NCBI GenBank assembly: GCA_946894095.1
Contig: OX335642.1
Span: 21,401,021-21,465,020, forward strand
DNA: 64,000 nucleotides
From: Incurvaria masculella
Lineage: Eukaryota > Arthropoda > Insecta > Lepidoptera > Incurvariidae
Direction of reading: 5' to 3'
Positions 53,034 to 63,511 of the stretch are shown here, one piece after another (the stretch's first letter is position 1; each line of letters begins with the position of its first letter). Made by a program: the position numbers and the translations under genes. The notes below the pieces were generated by a model, which saw nothing but the letters and a program-made list of their open reading frames with translations, was not told the origin of the DNA and searched no databases.

Positions 53034-55469
53034 CTGCAAAAAACTTTTAATAACTCAATAATCAATTCCTCCACGCTTTAGACTTCCAAGAACCGAGAAT
53101 TATCTCTCAGGGTTCCTACACGTCGACTATTACCGAAAGATGCGAGCTCATTACTATGACATTTAGCTGTTGCTGGAGCCTATACTAACATCTCCTCACA
53201 CGATGTTTTCCTTCATCGAATGCATGTACGTTATTCAAATAAGCAATCGCATCTATACTCTAAGAATTGCGTGTGTAATATACGGTTTCTCCATGCTATG
53301 CACGGGTATAAAATTGGATTCATCTTAATGATTCGTCTCATGAGTTAAGGAGGTAGGTACGTGATCTCTCACCGACCATGACTAATGCATTATGTGCATT
53401 GTAGTCCCATTGCCCATGTTTGGACGTTGGCGCAGGCTTTAAACCATTCCTAGATAATACTAGAGGAAATATAATTTTTGCGTGCGACCAAGAAAACACA
53501 CTATTTAAGGAATATATAATGCCTCCACAGATTTGGGCATAGCATTGTTGAGAACGTACGTAAAATTGTAAATTTTAGGCGAATTCTAATTTAACGTACC
53601 TATGCGAAAACACATGTTCCATCATCACTATTCTGTGAAAGTTTGCTTATAATTACGCTATTACAAACAAAACACAAGAATTAGACTGCCTGCATACAAA
53701 TGCGACAGGTGTATTATGATTTAACGGACTGCTTAACATCTCCTTACGAGACACGCTTGTGATTTCTCCAATTTGTATTGTATTGGAGGACCGGTGTCTG
53801 AGTATTTCCTATATATGCTTGGTTACATGTAAATATGGTGTCGACGTAACCCTGACATAATACGAGTCTCCGAGCTGGAACCAGTTACCCAAATTGGCGA
53901 TGACATTGCGGAGGCAAGGCACGACTCGCCGACATCTGTTTAAATAATAACTTAATGGCATTGCTAACGATGTGGGCGTTGAAATCTATACTACTCCCTC
54001 GTAGTATGAGAGAGAAATATCTGCAGTTCTCTTACAATTAACAAGGAACACATAGACACATAAATTAAAGAAGAAATGTGAGAAAATAACCACTTCAAAA
54101 TATAGAGCAAGGCTCGAAACGAACCAGTAAGCTCACATCTTGGAGGCAGGACATCAGGAAGGAATTCTCCTAAAATCCGTCCAACCGTAACCAAAGCCAC
54201 CTTATTTCATGTTTTACGCGCTATCTACTTTGCGGAAATGTAGAGTAAAGATTGAACATTCAATCGTATTGCTGGCGTCGCCTAAATTGAATTTGACATC
54301 AGGAGTTAAAACTTTTTCGTACTAAAGACACCTTCTTTTAGCAGCGTTATATTTAGGGTTGTTGAATCGCAGATTTACACGCCATGATTGATTACGCCAG
54401 CTCTCACCTAAGTGGTGCCTAACGATGAAACCCACAGGCTTTCGAATGGTGGGGCTTTGAAAATCCTGCCAAGGCCGGCCTGGTTCTTCACACCATGTTT
54501 GAACAACCCCAGGTTTGGGGGGATATTTGGGAGGAAAACCTCTACAAGGAGTGCATTCCATAGTTTACCGACCGTGTAGATTTATGTATTATTTTTATTT
54601 TATTTATTATTATTTATTAGTTATTGGATGAATGTGTGGCTGCAAATAGGATGGAAGAATGGCGTTTTGCAGATTCGAAGAGCAATACCGATAAAAGACA
54701 GAAATACCCTATATCACTTCGGAGTTGGCGGGTCTCTAAAATGTGGAATATCTCGATACGAAGACCGCGGCACGGCGCTTTACATATATATGTATAGGTA
54801 ATAACTAGACCGTATTTATTAAAATAAGAGATATTGTTGCAACAAAATATACATATGTATGTCCAAATTGTTAATCTTCATCGCATAGCCTTCGGCGGAG
54901 TAAAATGTCTCGTCGCGCCTTCGGTGTCAAGTCAATAGAAAGGAGTTCGCGAGGCGTGGCGCGTGGGTGAGAGGGTGTGTGTGGGTGTGTGAGAGGGTGA
55001 GGGAGGGTGTGTGAGTGTGTGTATGTACAATACTGCGGCTACGATTAATTTCTTTAGTCGGTGACGGTCAAGCCGGATTACCACTTCTTCGTTTCGTTGC
55101 TGGTTTTCGAGGATTCGTTAAAAATTACACGTGTTGTATTTCACATTCCTTGTCAATCTTGAAAACCTTTCTGAAATAGGTAACAAGGTTATTTTTTAAC
55201 GGATCGTTCCTAAAACCGCTTTGAAAATGGGTACCTACAAGTCGCTTCAGCTAACTATAACTCAACGGCCACCTGACACACCTGTGCAGAAGTCGAGTTC
55301 TGGGGTCATATTGGAAGGGCGAATCGAGCTGTGCAAATGCGCCCCGCCGCGCTAGGGTTCTAGATACCTGCCGGTACTTGTACGCCCCCATCCGGGCCGC
55401 CTCCGCCGCCGTGCACTGTGCTCTTGCATTCATGACATCACCCCCGATTGTACTGATCAGATGACGCAT
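52803..55469 (-). CDS. Small two-exon gene, unknown function (about 110 residues)
   Basis: Exon 1 (55469-55368) encodes 34 residues from MRHLISTIGGDVMNARAQCT to GAYKYRQ and ends CGGCAG-GTATCT, phase 0. Exon 2 (53033-52803) follows a strong acceptor (GTTTTTTGCAG) and encodes 76 residues, from VSALGREADQIWPISYTRI to YFESLGDGCS, then TGA. The ATG is the first after an in-frame TGA 11 codons upstream. The protein has no signal peptide, membrane segment or zinc motif that I can see; its end is Tyr/Phe-rich. I do not recognise the family. The 2.3-kb intron contains only an unidentified frame at 54322-54561. The gene is divergent from the plus-strand gene at 56039. Confidence 0.55.
54322..54561 (-). 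CDS. Unidentified 79-codon frame in an intron
   Basis: MECTPCRGFPPKYPPKPGVV and onward, Pro/Arg-rich with WCEEPGRPW. No family is recognised. It begins just inside a CCATAG motif and looks like part of an unclassified repeat rather than a host exon. Confidence 0.2.
   Translation of the reverse strand: MECTPCRGFPPKYPPKPGVVQTWCEEPGRPWQDFQSPTIRKPVGFIVRHHLGESWRNQSWRVNLRFNNPKYNAAKRRCL
54965..55030. repeat. GT/GGGT-rich simple repeat
   Basis: GTGTGTGTGGGTGTGTGAGA and similar over about 65 bases. Confidence 0.85.
55368..55469 (-). CDS. Exon 1 of the small two-exon gene
   Basis: 34 codons, Ala/Arg-rich, with a GC-rich second half (GCCGCCGTGCACTGTGCTC on the plus strand) that stands out from its flanks. 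Confidence 0.55.
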
Positions 55470-56038
55470 CAATTGCACTCTGAGAGCACTTGGTTGTTGT
55501 CATTTTACTCCAACTTCAACCTTTCGATAAGCATACATATTTATAAGTTCTAAATTTTGAGAAGTATTTTATTTGATAAATATATTAATTACTCTTTAAT
55601 GTAATATGTATTTACTTTGTTTATGTTTTACTACGTTGGTTTACCAAAGCGATTGACCTGTAAATTATTTTAAATAGATATAATTTCAAAACCGCTATGC
55701 CGATTTACTTTGTTTGTCAGTTCTAAAAAGATAGATATCTTTGCACTAGTCGATCAATATCGATTCCTGCACACTTTTGTTGAAAAAACCATAGACCTAG
55801 CATGCGCGCGCAGCCCTATTTATATGGAAAAAATCGCCCAAAACAAAAACAAGTCTATGACTTTGGAAATTATTTCCTAACTATGTTTGTATGGGGAGCA
55901 CAATATTAAATGCTTACGGGCCCACACACTTCTTTCGGAAACGGGGCTTCTTCACGATTTCTTGCAAGTAAAGCAGTGTGTCTCGATTGGTTGCAGGCGA
56001 GTTGCGAGCGGTGAGCGGCGAGTGGATTGGCTGTCAAT
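55470..56038. promoter_or_regulatory. Divergent intergenic region, possible two-way promoter
   Basis: About 570 bases between the start codons of the small minus-strand gene and the plus-strand LD-motif gene. AT-rich up to 55780, then a stretch with GCATGCGCGCGC. At 55880-55925 it contains a fragment of family F (TTTGTATGGGGAGCA, ATGCTTACGGGCC). A possible 3' splice site GGTTGCAG at 55988-55995 suggests that the 5' UTR may be spliced. Confidence 0.35.
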
Positions 56039-56123
56039 ATGGCGACCAAGTCCTACAGCAAACACAAGGAGTTTAAAGAGTACTCCAGCAAGAGCACCCT
56101 GCCCTACGGGGACGAGCAGTTTG
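56039..56123 (+). CDS. Exon 1 of the LD-motif gene
   Basis: Starts MATKSYSKHKEFKEYSSKST and ends GDEQF plus one base, with donor CAGTTTG-GTGAGT. Ser/Lys/Tyr-rich start, no signal peptide. Confidence 0.8.
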
Positions 56124-59100
56124 GTGAGTATTGTCATAGACAAAGGACAGTAGGAATGGTATGGATTACGGGGTTAGAGGTACTGCTAACGTCATACAAC
56201 ATAATAATACTTGCCGGAAACTGCTTACATGTTATGACATTTCTAACCAGCGCCATCTCCCGTCACTGCCGGAACTAATTACACCGTCATGTTTCTAAAT
56301 TTTATCTGAGTAGGTCATGGAGGTGAAGAAAAAACAGGAGAACGGATAGAACTAATAAAGTGTCGACACGTCAATTGTGCCGCCGGAGGAATTTGGCCTT
56401 TGTTTCGGCATATATTCTTTGCTTCGGCACTCGCTGAATGCATCATTACGAATGAAGAATGACGTAACGACCATCTGGTTTATTGAAAAATAATTCTTAT
56501 CTCTATCAGGATTTTGGATTTTTCTCCGTTTTCATCACTGCGCTACAAATGTGTACGGCGTATAATGTTGTAAGTCGTTGTAATAATGATGTTAATATAT
56601 TAGGTTGGGGAAAAAGTTTCTTCGCATTTTTTAAGAAAATTCAAAACATTTTTTAATATGGTTTATTTACATTTAACTAAAGTATGTAGGTACCATTTTG
56701 TTCGATAACTTTTTGCCATCTTGTAGGTAGGGACATGATCCCATTGCTATAGAAATATTGGGACTTCTGATCAATATACCGCGACAAGTGGTTTTGGCAG
56801 TCCTCTCGTGATGTTAACCTGACACTGCCTAAAGAATTCTGAAGAGACCTAAACAGGTGGAAATCTGAAGGTGCAAGGTCAGGACTATACGGCGGATGCA
56901 TTAACACCTCCCAGCCAAACTCTCTTAGTTTTTGCTGAGTGGCTAAAGATGTGTGAGGTCTAGCGTTATCATGATGAAAAACCACACCCCTTCTGTTGAT
57001 TAATTCCGGCCGCTTTCTCTCTTCTTCTTGCTTTAATCTCATCAGTTGTTCGCAGTAGAGTTCAGAATCGATGGTCCTGCCTGGTGGTAACAGCTCATAA
57101 TGAATAATGCCCTTCCAATCCCACCACACACGCAGCATCACCTTGTTGCGAGTTAACCCGGGTTTCGCCACAGTCTGTGAAGCTTGACCGGCCTTTGACC
57201 ACGACCTTTTTCGCACGTTCTTGTCGTACGTGATCCACTTTTCATCACCAGTTATCAGCTTCTTCAAAAATGGTTCGGTTTCATTACGTCGTAATAAAGA
57301 ATCACAAATGAGTACACGGTTCATTAGGTTTCTTTCAGTGAGCTCGTGAGGTACCCAAATATCGAGCTTTTTTGTGTACCCAGTTTTTTTCAAATGCGCC
57401 AAAACTGTTTTGTGGTCAATTCCTAGTTCTTCAGCTACGTCGTAACTACTGATATGCCGATCTTGCTCCACTTTTTCAAAAATGGCATCCATTTTATCCG
57501 TAATAGGGCGACCAGAGCGACGTGCATCTTTGACATCAAAATTTCCGGATTGAAAACGCTTAAACCAAATTTGTGCTACTCTCACAGACACTGCACTAGG
57601 TCCATAAACATCGCAATTTTTTTTCGCGGCTTGCGTTGCATTTTTACCTTTTTTGTAGTAAAATTTTAAAATGTATCGAATTTCTTCATTAGATTCACTC
57701 ATTTTGACAGTACGAAAAACAAATGAGAATCACACATTTTCCTAATTTGAATTTGGAATTATGTTCTTTAAAATTTAAACTTTCAATGATACCAAAACCA
57801 GCCAGATACAAATAGTATAGCCAAAGAGATTTTATTACAAGTTCATACATACTATAATGCGAAAAGACTTTTTCCCCGACCTATATGTATATTTGCAAAC
57901 TTACGTTTTGGTGGAGGCGTACCCAGCGATGGGTTACCAAGTCCAAGCCACTCCATTTCGAGGAACAGAACCGTCTCCTCTGCTTTTATATTCCTCATCA
58001 AGTTTACCCACACCCACTGCATTCTCACTTCTCACCAAAAAAACATCGATTTCAAATTTGAATCATTCCGAAGTTGGCCCGGCCCTTAAACCATTCCGGA
58101 GGGAAGCAATAATTGGATTTGTTTAGAAAAATGGGGACCGGCGTAAAACGTGAAAAAATATATGAGGGAATTCGATCAACTCTGCGCCAATCAGAAGTGT
58201 TTTAGACCTTCTGCACTCTTACTGGGCAGAATATTTGGCATTCACCTCTGACTGGTCCAGAACTCCGGGCGCATCATAAGCTAACACCAGCCATGGAAAC
58301 TGACATAATTAGTTATGCGTTTTGACGGCCAAATATCCATGGTTCCGGACTACCCTCATCCGCCAAGTGACGCAGCCTCAATCCCGGTTCAGTCTTCGCC
58401 GCCATAACGTGCAGCGACGCTGTTTTAAAATATTCTTTGTTTTATGTATAACTGGACATGGATAGTTAATACAATGTCATGGTATTAGCTTAACACACCA
58501 CATGGAAACTAGGCGCCATGCCAGGATCTGATCTTCCTATTTTGTGAGCAAGAGAGGATTACAGATAATTTATTTACTGGCGCTTCCGTCATGATTCAAT
58601 ACGACGGTATCAAACTGGCAAAGTATTCATTAACTTTGGATCCTAGTGATACAGTATCGCGTATGCGGGTTCCGCATTCTTATTTCTGAGGGGATTGTTA
58701 AAAGATTATGGGATTACTGTCCATAGAATGCTGCACTGCATTTCCTCCCGTGTATGGCGACCACAGAAATCGGAATATACTATGGCGACTAATATAAGGG
58801 ATTCGTAGTTCATGGTTCGGTATATCCACATAAACTGTTGATTCGCTTACTTACTAGGTGGCAGGGATAATCCCGTCGGGGTTGGTAGTATTGCATTGAA
58901 CGAGCGATGTTCGAAGCGGCGATGAAAATGTCCATCCGCTGCCGCATTTGCAATATAAGAAAGATCCTGACATAGCACGTAGTCCCGATGCGGAGTATTT
59001 GGGCTAATATCATGACAGTAGATGTGAAACCCCAATTCATATCCAGTTAAATAAAAGAAAATGTTAGGAGAAAAACCAAAATCGCCAAGGAAGAATATGT

Positions 59101-62100
59101 GCCATGCGGCAGAAGAAAGAAAATTGTTTTTTTTTCTAAAACTACTAAAAAATTACAAGCCACAGGCAAATATAGTCGCAGACATATTTGAGGTTTTAAA
59201 CCACGTGGGAACCGACTTGGAGAACGCATTTCAGAGTACATTCGCGCGCGGTGGCGATGCTTGCGTCTTCCGATACGATTCTTGCCCGTACAGTGGAGTC
59301 GCGATTACGACCACACGCCACTTCTTCCTTTTCTCGTCTGTGGTCACCCCTTGCAGACGTGACCATAATGCGCCACTCTCTCCGCAGACATGATCAAGTC
59401 GGAGCTGCTGCCCGCGCACAGCAAGCTCCGTGGCGGCGGCGGGTCCGACTCGGAGTACCAGTACGAGTACCGCGAGGAGCGCCACCCCGCCGGCAAGTAC
59501 GAGAGGAAGGACCTGCACACGGTCGAGGTGGGTCACACCCTTCGTTGTGTCCTCCTGTGGGTGAAGCCACTAACCCTGTCCATGTCCATGCGTATTACTC
59601 TATCTCTCAAAAGTCCGTAACAGCTCTAGAGCCTGTGGGAAAATCTGTAAACTAGTGAAGTTTCTTTGCGGGTTCTTCTTTACTGAGTTGATCGAATCCG
59701 CGGATCTATCCGTATGTTACGTAATTTAGTTTAGTTTGACTACCAAAACTTTACATAAATGAAATGTCATCATCGTGTTTTGGTTGTCCGTCCATTTCAT
59801 TAAGCACTTGGCAATTTCATGTCATGACGTAAATCAATAGATGGTGTTATCTGTAATACATTTTTTCGACACCGTCCAAATGGGTTTTGTATGTCTTTTT
59901 TCACTTATCGATAAGCCTTCTTTCGTTTCCGGGACGAACCCCTTCCACGCGCTAGCGGCTGCGCAGAAACGAATCTAAACCAAATTTGGTTTTTGCCAAG
60001 CTGCTGTTGGTGGCTCTTGATAGGGGTAGGACTCGGTTCGCCCCGAGTAGTATACATAAACGGTCTTAATTCCGTGACATCGGTTTTAACAAGTTACACC
60101 TCACATAAAAGCCCCTTTGCTAGCCTCGTTAGTTGACGTTGGCATGCACGGCAATAGAGGTGGACAGTCTCGAAGCCTGGCACGGAAAGGCCAATTTTGA
60201 TATGCTGTCTGATTCCCTGCTGAAGGTATACGGCGATGAGGTTGTGTTCGTTTCAGCAATGCACGCTGCCCGCGAAGAGCAACACGGAGCACTGCTCTTA
60301 CTACTGCAACCGCGAAGACACTCTGCCCTCCGTCACCAGCTGACGTTGTGTTTGTTTCAGCAATACACGCTGCCCGCAAAGAACAACACGGAGCGCAGCT
60401 CGTACTACTACAACCGCGAGGACACTCTGCCCTCCGTCACCAGCTGACATTGTGTTTGTTTCAGCAATACACGCTGCCCGCAAAGAGCAACACGGAGCAC
60501 AGCTCGTACTACTACAACCGCGAGGACACGCTGCCCTCCAGCGCCAGCTGACGTTGTGTTTGTTTCAGCAATACACGCTGCCCGCGAAGAGCAACACGGA
60601 GCACAGCTCGTACTACTACAACCGCGAGGACACGCTGCCCTCCGTCACCAGCTCGCACTACGAGAACACCTCCAGCTCCACACCTGGTCCGTAGCACAAG
60701 CACGCTCCCCTTAGTGAAGAGATTTTTTCTCATTTTTTAGTTTCAGAGAATGTCCACGAAGACATTGTCTCAGAGAATACATCGATTTAGCCCCGATTAC
60801 ACGAAGAGACGGCTTAGTTAAAATGTTCAAACCCGTCACTTTTACGGAGTTCCTTCCATACTGTCCATACAAAGTGACGCGTTTAATCATACGTTGACGT
60901 TGATTTCGATTTTTTGTCCTTTAAGGACGTCGAGTCCATTAAATAGTTTGTAGGTTGTCGTCTCGTTGTCTTTGCTTCTCTGGCGTAGTGAGGCCCAGAC
61001 CTTGAATTGACTCTCTGACCTTGTATTGTTTATTCATAAGGAGCCTCGCAATCTTAGTGGTGGTCCTCTATACTTTGTCTACCAATTCCATCAAGTATGG
61101 GTTCCAGACTTGTTAGTTAATCATGCTCTAGAAGAAAAAGTACTTAATATTTAAATAAGACGTAATAAGTTATTTTTAAAATGACTTCCCCTGCCAATTG
61201 ACTATAAATTTCATGTTAACGATCATCCTTTCTAATAAAATATCCATTGCACAGTTCTCTTCACCTTCGAATATATCTTCCTTTGCATGATCACGCTCCT
61301 CTCTTTAAATATACCTATATGTAAAAATGGGAAAATTGCAGTTCTTTTCAATAATTCGAAAGCCTTGTTTGTCTCACTTTATGTGACCTCTTGGGCTTAA
61401 GAACGGCCCGTAAGCTATGCTCCCCATACAAACGCAGTTTACTAATCATTTAGAAACCGCTATTCCAATTGAATTGATATTTAATATATAATATCAGGTA
61501 ATAAATATCTGTGTCTGCATGCTTTTGTCTTTTTGAAAAATCCAAACTGAATGAAATGAAAGCAAAAAGAAAATCTTCATACGAATTTTGTTTTCTCTGT
61601 GGTTTGACCCAGAATACATTTACCGAAAAAACAAAGGCATGCAGACACAGATATTTGTAGCCTAATATTAGATACCAAATAGCGAAATTTTCTGATGCTT
61701 ACGGGCCGACCTTAACAGTTAAATATCTACATAAGAAGGTCCTCGAATTTCACATATCACGCAGTTCGGGGAAGCGTAACACGTCACAATTTAGAGTTTT
61801 CTAAGCTACGAACTTTGTAAAAAGTTAAATTTTCTGCATCGTCGTGTGACGAAATGTTCAGCACTGTAAAATGAATAGCGCCCGAGACATGTTAAAATGG
61901 ATACATTGGATGTGTCAGGATACTCGCGGATCAAGACGAAGGTGACGAAGGATCTGTCGCACAATGCAGACGAGCTGGACTCCCTGCTGGACGACCTGCA
62001 GCGTGACCGAGAGCGGCAGCTCTACAAGAGTGAGTCGATTTACCTACTATTCTTGGGTGCGGTGGAGTTGATATGGATCTGCCGTTGGACGCGAATGAGC

Positions 62101-63225
62101 TGGACTGCATTACGGCTGGCGGCAGACATATTATAATACTGATTCACTTTACGGGTTGTGATTTTCACTGTCGTTCGAGATACACAGTATAAGGTTACTT
62201 CGTACGCCGCGATCCTGACGATGGTCGACGACCAATGTCGACGACAATGACATACCACATTAGATGTTGGATGAAATAGCGAGGGAGAACGAAGTAAAAT
62301 TTGAATATTATGAAATGAATATGTCGAGCTGCAGTGCGACCTAGCGCGACAGCTCTACACGAGTCCATGAATGAAAAATTCAGAGTGATAAACACATTTT
62401 AAAATTATTATTTCGTTTTTCAGGTGGCTATACATCTGACACAGCCGAGAGCTCCTCCTTTGACTACAGGAAAACGTGAGTTAAATCGAAAGATACATAA
62501 ACTTTACCAACTACTTACTCACATTATTTTATGTTGCCCTAAAACATAGCGTACATGATATCCCTAACAAAGGAGTTACGTATGATTTTGATGTTTTGTC
62601 CTTTCGTGCACTCGGCCCTAAATTAACCAACTGAGAGCTACGTCTGTACGTTTTGAATTTTTTGATAACTCAACTTATATCTATAATTCGTGTATTCATT
62701 TCGATACAATTCTTTCAACGCTTTTACCATGGTTATTAGTTATCAAACAAATCAAAACTTACACACATAGGTCTTAGTTTGATCATTTAATGTGCAAAAT
62801 ACCAGCAAATATTTGCTAATTTCACTGAGGAAAGAGGCACAAGCCATTGTATGGAACTCGATCACCTCAATGTATTTGTCAGTTTCTTTATATATGCCTT
62901 ACGACCGTAACTTCTAAGGGCTTGAACGAATTTGATGCATTGAGCTTTGCTTTTTTAACCCTTATGTCGTTTATTGCATTATTTATTTAAGTTATTAGGT
63001 TTGTTTTGCTGCCTCTACTTCATGAAATCTAAAAATCGTGTGACGATGCGTGCGATCCGCCCAGGAGTACCCCAGTGAAGGTGAGCACGGCGCCATCTAG
63101 CGGCTACTCGACGCTGAAGACGGAGCGCGTCGACAACTGGACCAGCTCGCCGCTGTCGCCCCCGCAGCCCGCGGTGCAGCGGGAGAGCGAGATCACGAGG
63201 GAGGTGTTCCGAGAGGAGAAGACCG
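56039..63225 (+). CDS. LD-motif scaffold-like protein (6 exons, partial)
   Basis: Six exons join in phase: 56039-56123, 59388-59527, 60569-60686, 61919-62029, 62424-62475 and 63065-63225. This gives about 222 residues before the gene leaves the visible region. Junction phases are 1, 0, 1, 1 and 2, and each restores a sensible codon. Donors are GTGAGT-like except after exon 3 (GTCCGT). The protein is hydrophilic, rich in Ser, Tyr, Glu and Arg, and probably disordered. Exon 4 holds LDSLLDDL, an exact match to the paxillin-family LD consensus LDxLLxxL, which docks focal-adhesion proteins. Many Tyr and Ser-Pro sites suggest a phosphorylated adaptor at adhesion or cytoskeletal sites; that role is inference. 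I cannot name the gene. LIM or PDZ domains, if any, would lie to the right. Confidence 0.8.
56601..57883 (-). mobile_element. Mariner transposon, apparently complete
   Basis: About 1.28 kb in intron 1 of the LD-motif gene. The termini GGTTGGGGAAAAAGTTTCTT and (inverse) GGTCGGGGAAAAAGTCTTTT are inverted, each bordered by TA (56601-56602, 57882-57883), the mariner target duplication. The transposase runs on the minus strand. Confidence 0.93.
56677..57702 (-). CDS. Mariner transposase (D,D34D)
   Basis: A 341-residue open frame, the normal size for mariner transposases (about 340-350). The N-terminus carries the helix-turn-helix region (residues 1-110, including QIWFKRFQSGNFDVKDARRS). WVPHEL marks the linker. 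The catalytic triad is in TGDEKWI, HDNARPHTS and YSPDLAPSDFHLF, with exactly 34 residues between the second and third Asp. It cuts and pastes its own element at TA sites in the nucleus. No stop or frameshift is visible, so activity is possible. The motifs fit the mellifera/cecropia side of the family; subfamily is not certain. Confidence 0.95.
   Translation of the reverse strand: MSESNEEIRYILKFYYKKGKNATQAAKKNCDVYGPSAVSVRVAQIWFKRFQSGNFDVKDARRSGRPITDKMDAIFEKVEQDRHISSYDVAEELGIDHKTVLAHLKKTGYTKKLDIWVPHELTERNLMNRVLICDSLLRRNETEPFLKKLITGDEKWITYDKNVRKRSWSKAGQASQTVAKPGLTRNKVMLRVWWDWKGIIHYELLPPGRTIDSELYCEQLMRLKQEEERKRPELINRRGVVFHHDNARPHTSLATQQKLREFGWEVLMHPPYSPDLAPSDFHLFRSLQNSLGSVRLTSREDCQNHLSRYIDQKSQYFYSNGIMSLPTRWQKVIEQNGTYIL
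58440..58620 (-). repeat. Family B SINE copy, tail left
   Basis: TTTTATGTATAACTGGACATG, GATAGTTAATACA and CACACCACATGGAAACTAGG, then decays. Confidence 0.7.
58750..59058 (+). repeat. Family B SINE copy, tail right
   Basis: From a GTGTATGGCGACCACAG region through TACTAGGTGGCAGGGATAAT to CATATCCAGTTAAATAAAAG. Paired head-to-head with the 58440-58620 copy. Confidence 0.7.
59388..59527 (+). CDS. Exon 2 of the LD-motif gene
   Basis: Two bases complete an Asp codon, then 46 codons (MIKSELLPAHSKLRGGGGSD onward, with EYQYEYREERHP). The acceptor is TCTCTCCGCAG and the donor GTCGAG-GTGGGT, phase 0. Confidence 0.85.
59655..60120. other. Intronic DNA with a shared repeat segment
   Basis: 59655-59700 (TTCTTTGCGGGTTCTTCTTT) resembles 14165-14215. 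Otherwise no feature. Confidence 0.4.
60241..60568 (+). repeat. Three upstream tandem copies of a splice acceptor plus exon start
   Basis: Units of exactly 104 bp begin their exon part at 60257, 60361 and 60465; the functional copy begins at 60569. Each has TGTTTGTTTCAG (copy 1: TGTTCGTTTCAG), then an exon part starting CAATACACGC (copy 1: CAATGCACGC) and encoding a QYTLPAKSNTE-type segment through LPSVTS (copy 3: LPSSAS), then TGA in frame. Copy 1 has changed three codons (two Tyr and one Ser) to Cys. Confidence 0.9.
60569..60686 (+). CDS. Exon 3 of the LD-motif gene (fourth tandem copy)
   Basis: 39 codons plus one base, from QYTLPAKSNTEHSSYYYN to SHYENTSSSTP. The acceptor is TTGTTTCAG. The donor CACCTG-GTCCGT is weak. 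This copy alone lacks the TGA present after the same segment in the three upstream copies. Confidence 0.75.
60789..60920 (+). repeat. Element D relative, 3' truncated
   Basis: TTA-GCCCCGATTACACGAAG, then CATACAAAGTGACGCGTTTA and ATACGTTGACGTTGATTTC as in 40501-40678; it breaks off after TTTTGTCCTTTAA. Confidence 0.7.
61397..61715. mobile_element. TTAA-flanked foldback element, family F
   Basis: TTAA-GAACGGCCCGTAAGC on the left and GCTTACGGGCCGACC-TTAA on the right. A second internal hairpin, AAATATCTGTGTCTGCATGC against its inverse near 61640-61665, shows only one mismatch over about 26 bases. 311 bp, non-coding, in intron 3 of the LD-motif gene. Confidence 0.75.
61919..62029 (+). CDS. Exon 4 of the LD-motif gene (LD motif)
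   Basis: Two completing bases, 36 codons and one base. Contains YSRIKTKVTKDLSHNADE followed by LDSLLDDLQRDRERQLYK. The acceptor GATGTGTCAG has a poor pyrimidine tract; the donor AAGA-GTGAGT is good. An ATG at 61897 runs in the same frame through the acceptor (MDTLDVSGYSRIK), so an alternative start here is possible. Confidence 0.8.
62424..62475 (+). CDS. Exon 5 of the LD-motif gene
   Basis: A 52-base micro-exon encoding GGYTSDTAESSSFDYRK within completing bases. The acceptor is TTTCGTTTTTCAG and the donor AAAAC-GTGAGT. Confidence 0.85.
62572..62629 (+). repeat. Element D relative, 3' end only
   Basis: ACGTATGATTTTGATGTTTT then CTTTCGTGCACTCGGCCC, the right terminus of element D. Confidence 0.65.
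62630..63050. other. Intron 5 of the LD-motif gene, no feature
   Basis: AT-rich, nothing recognised. Confidence 0.5.
63065..63225 (+). CDS. Exon 6 of the LD-motif gene
   Basis: One completing base, 53 codons and one base: STPVKVSTAPSSGYSTLKTE through WTSSPLSPPQP to EVFREEKT, with donor ACCG-GTGAGG. Ser-Pro and Pro-Pro motifs suggest SH3 or kinase sites. The next exon was not found before the right edge, which holds a gypsy fragment. Confidence 0.85.
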
Positions 63226-63511
63226 GTGAGGCGAAGTGACAGCTTGTGTCAGTCTTACTAGGAGAAAAGCTAGCTTTCGATACCGGGCAGAGCAGACAAG
63301 TGGTCCCTGCTCTTTGGCCAGAAACTGTGTGAAATCATGAGTGGTATAATAGCAATTTGCTTTACTCTAATTAAATAACATGGTATGTGTAATGTTTGTA
63401 GGTAGTTACAATATATATTTTTAGTGCCTACACAACTGTCAGATTTGAACTGTGACATTATACGTTGCTACTGAATAGTCGTGTCTTATATCTGAGTGCT
63501 TATTCCCGTGT

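Noticed and set aside
53991..54200. Possible extra exon of the small minus-strand gene
   Set aside because: No phase-compatible splice sites that I could find; exons 1 and 2 already join in phase.
57454..57669. Plus-strand frame inside the mariner
   Set aside because: Antisense to the transposase.
60101..60733. Repetitive frames on both strands, such as MFVSAIHAARKEQ
   Set aside because: Out-of-frame readings of the 104-bp tandem units; they run across splice acceptors.
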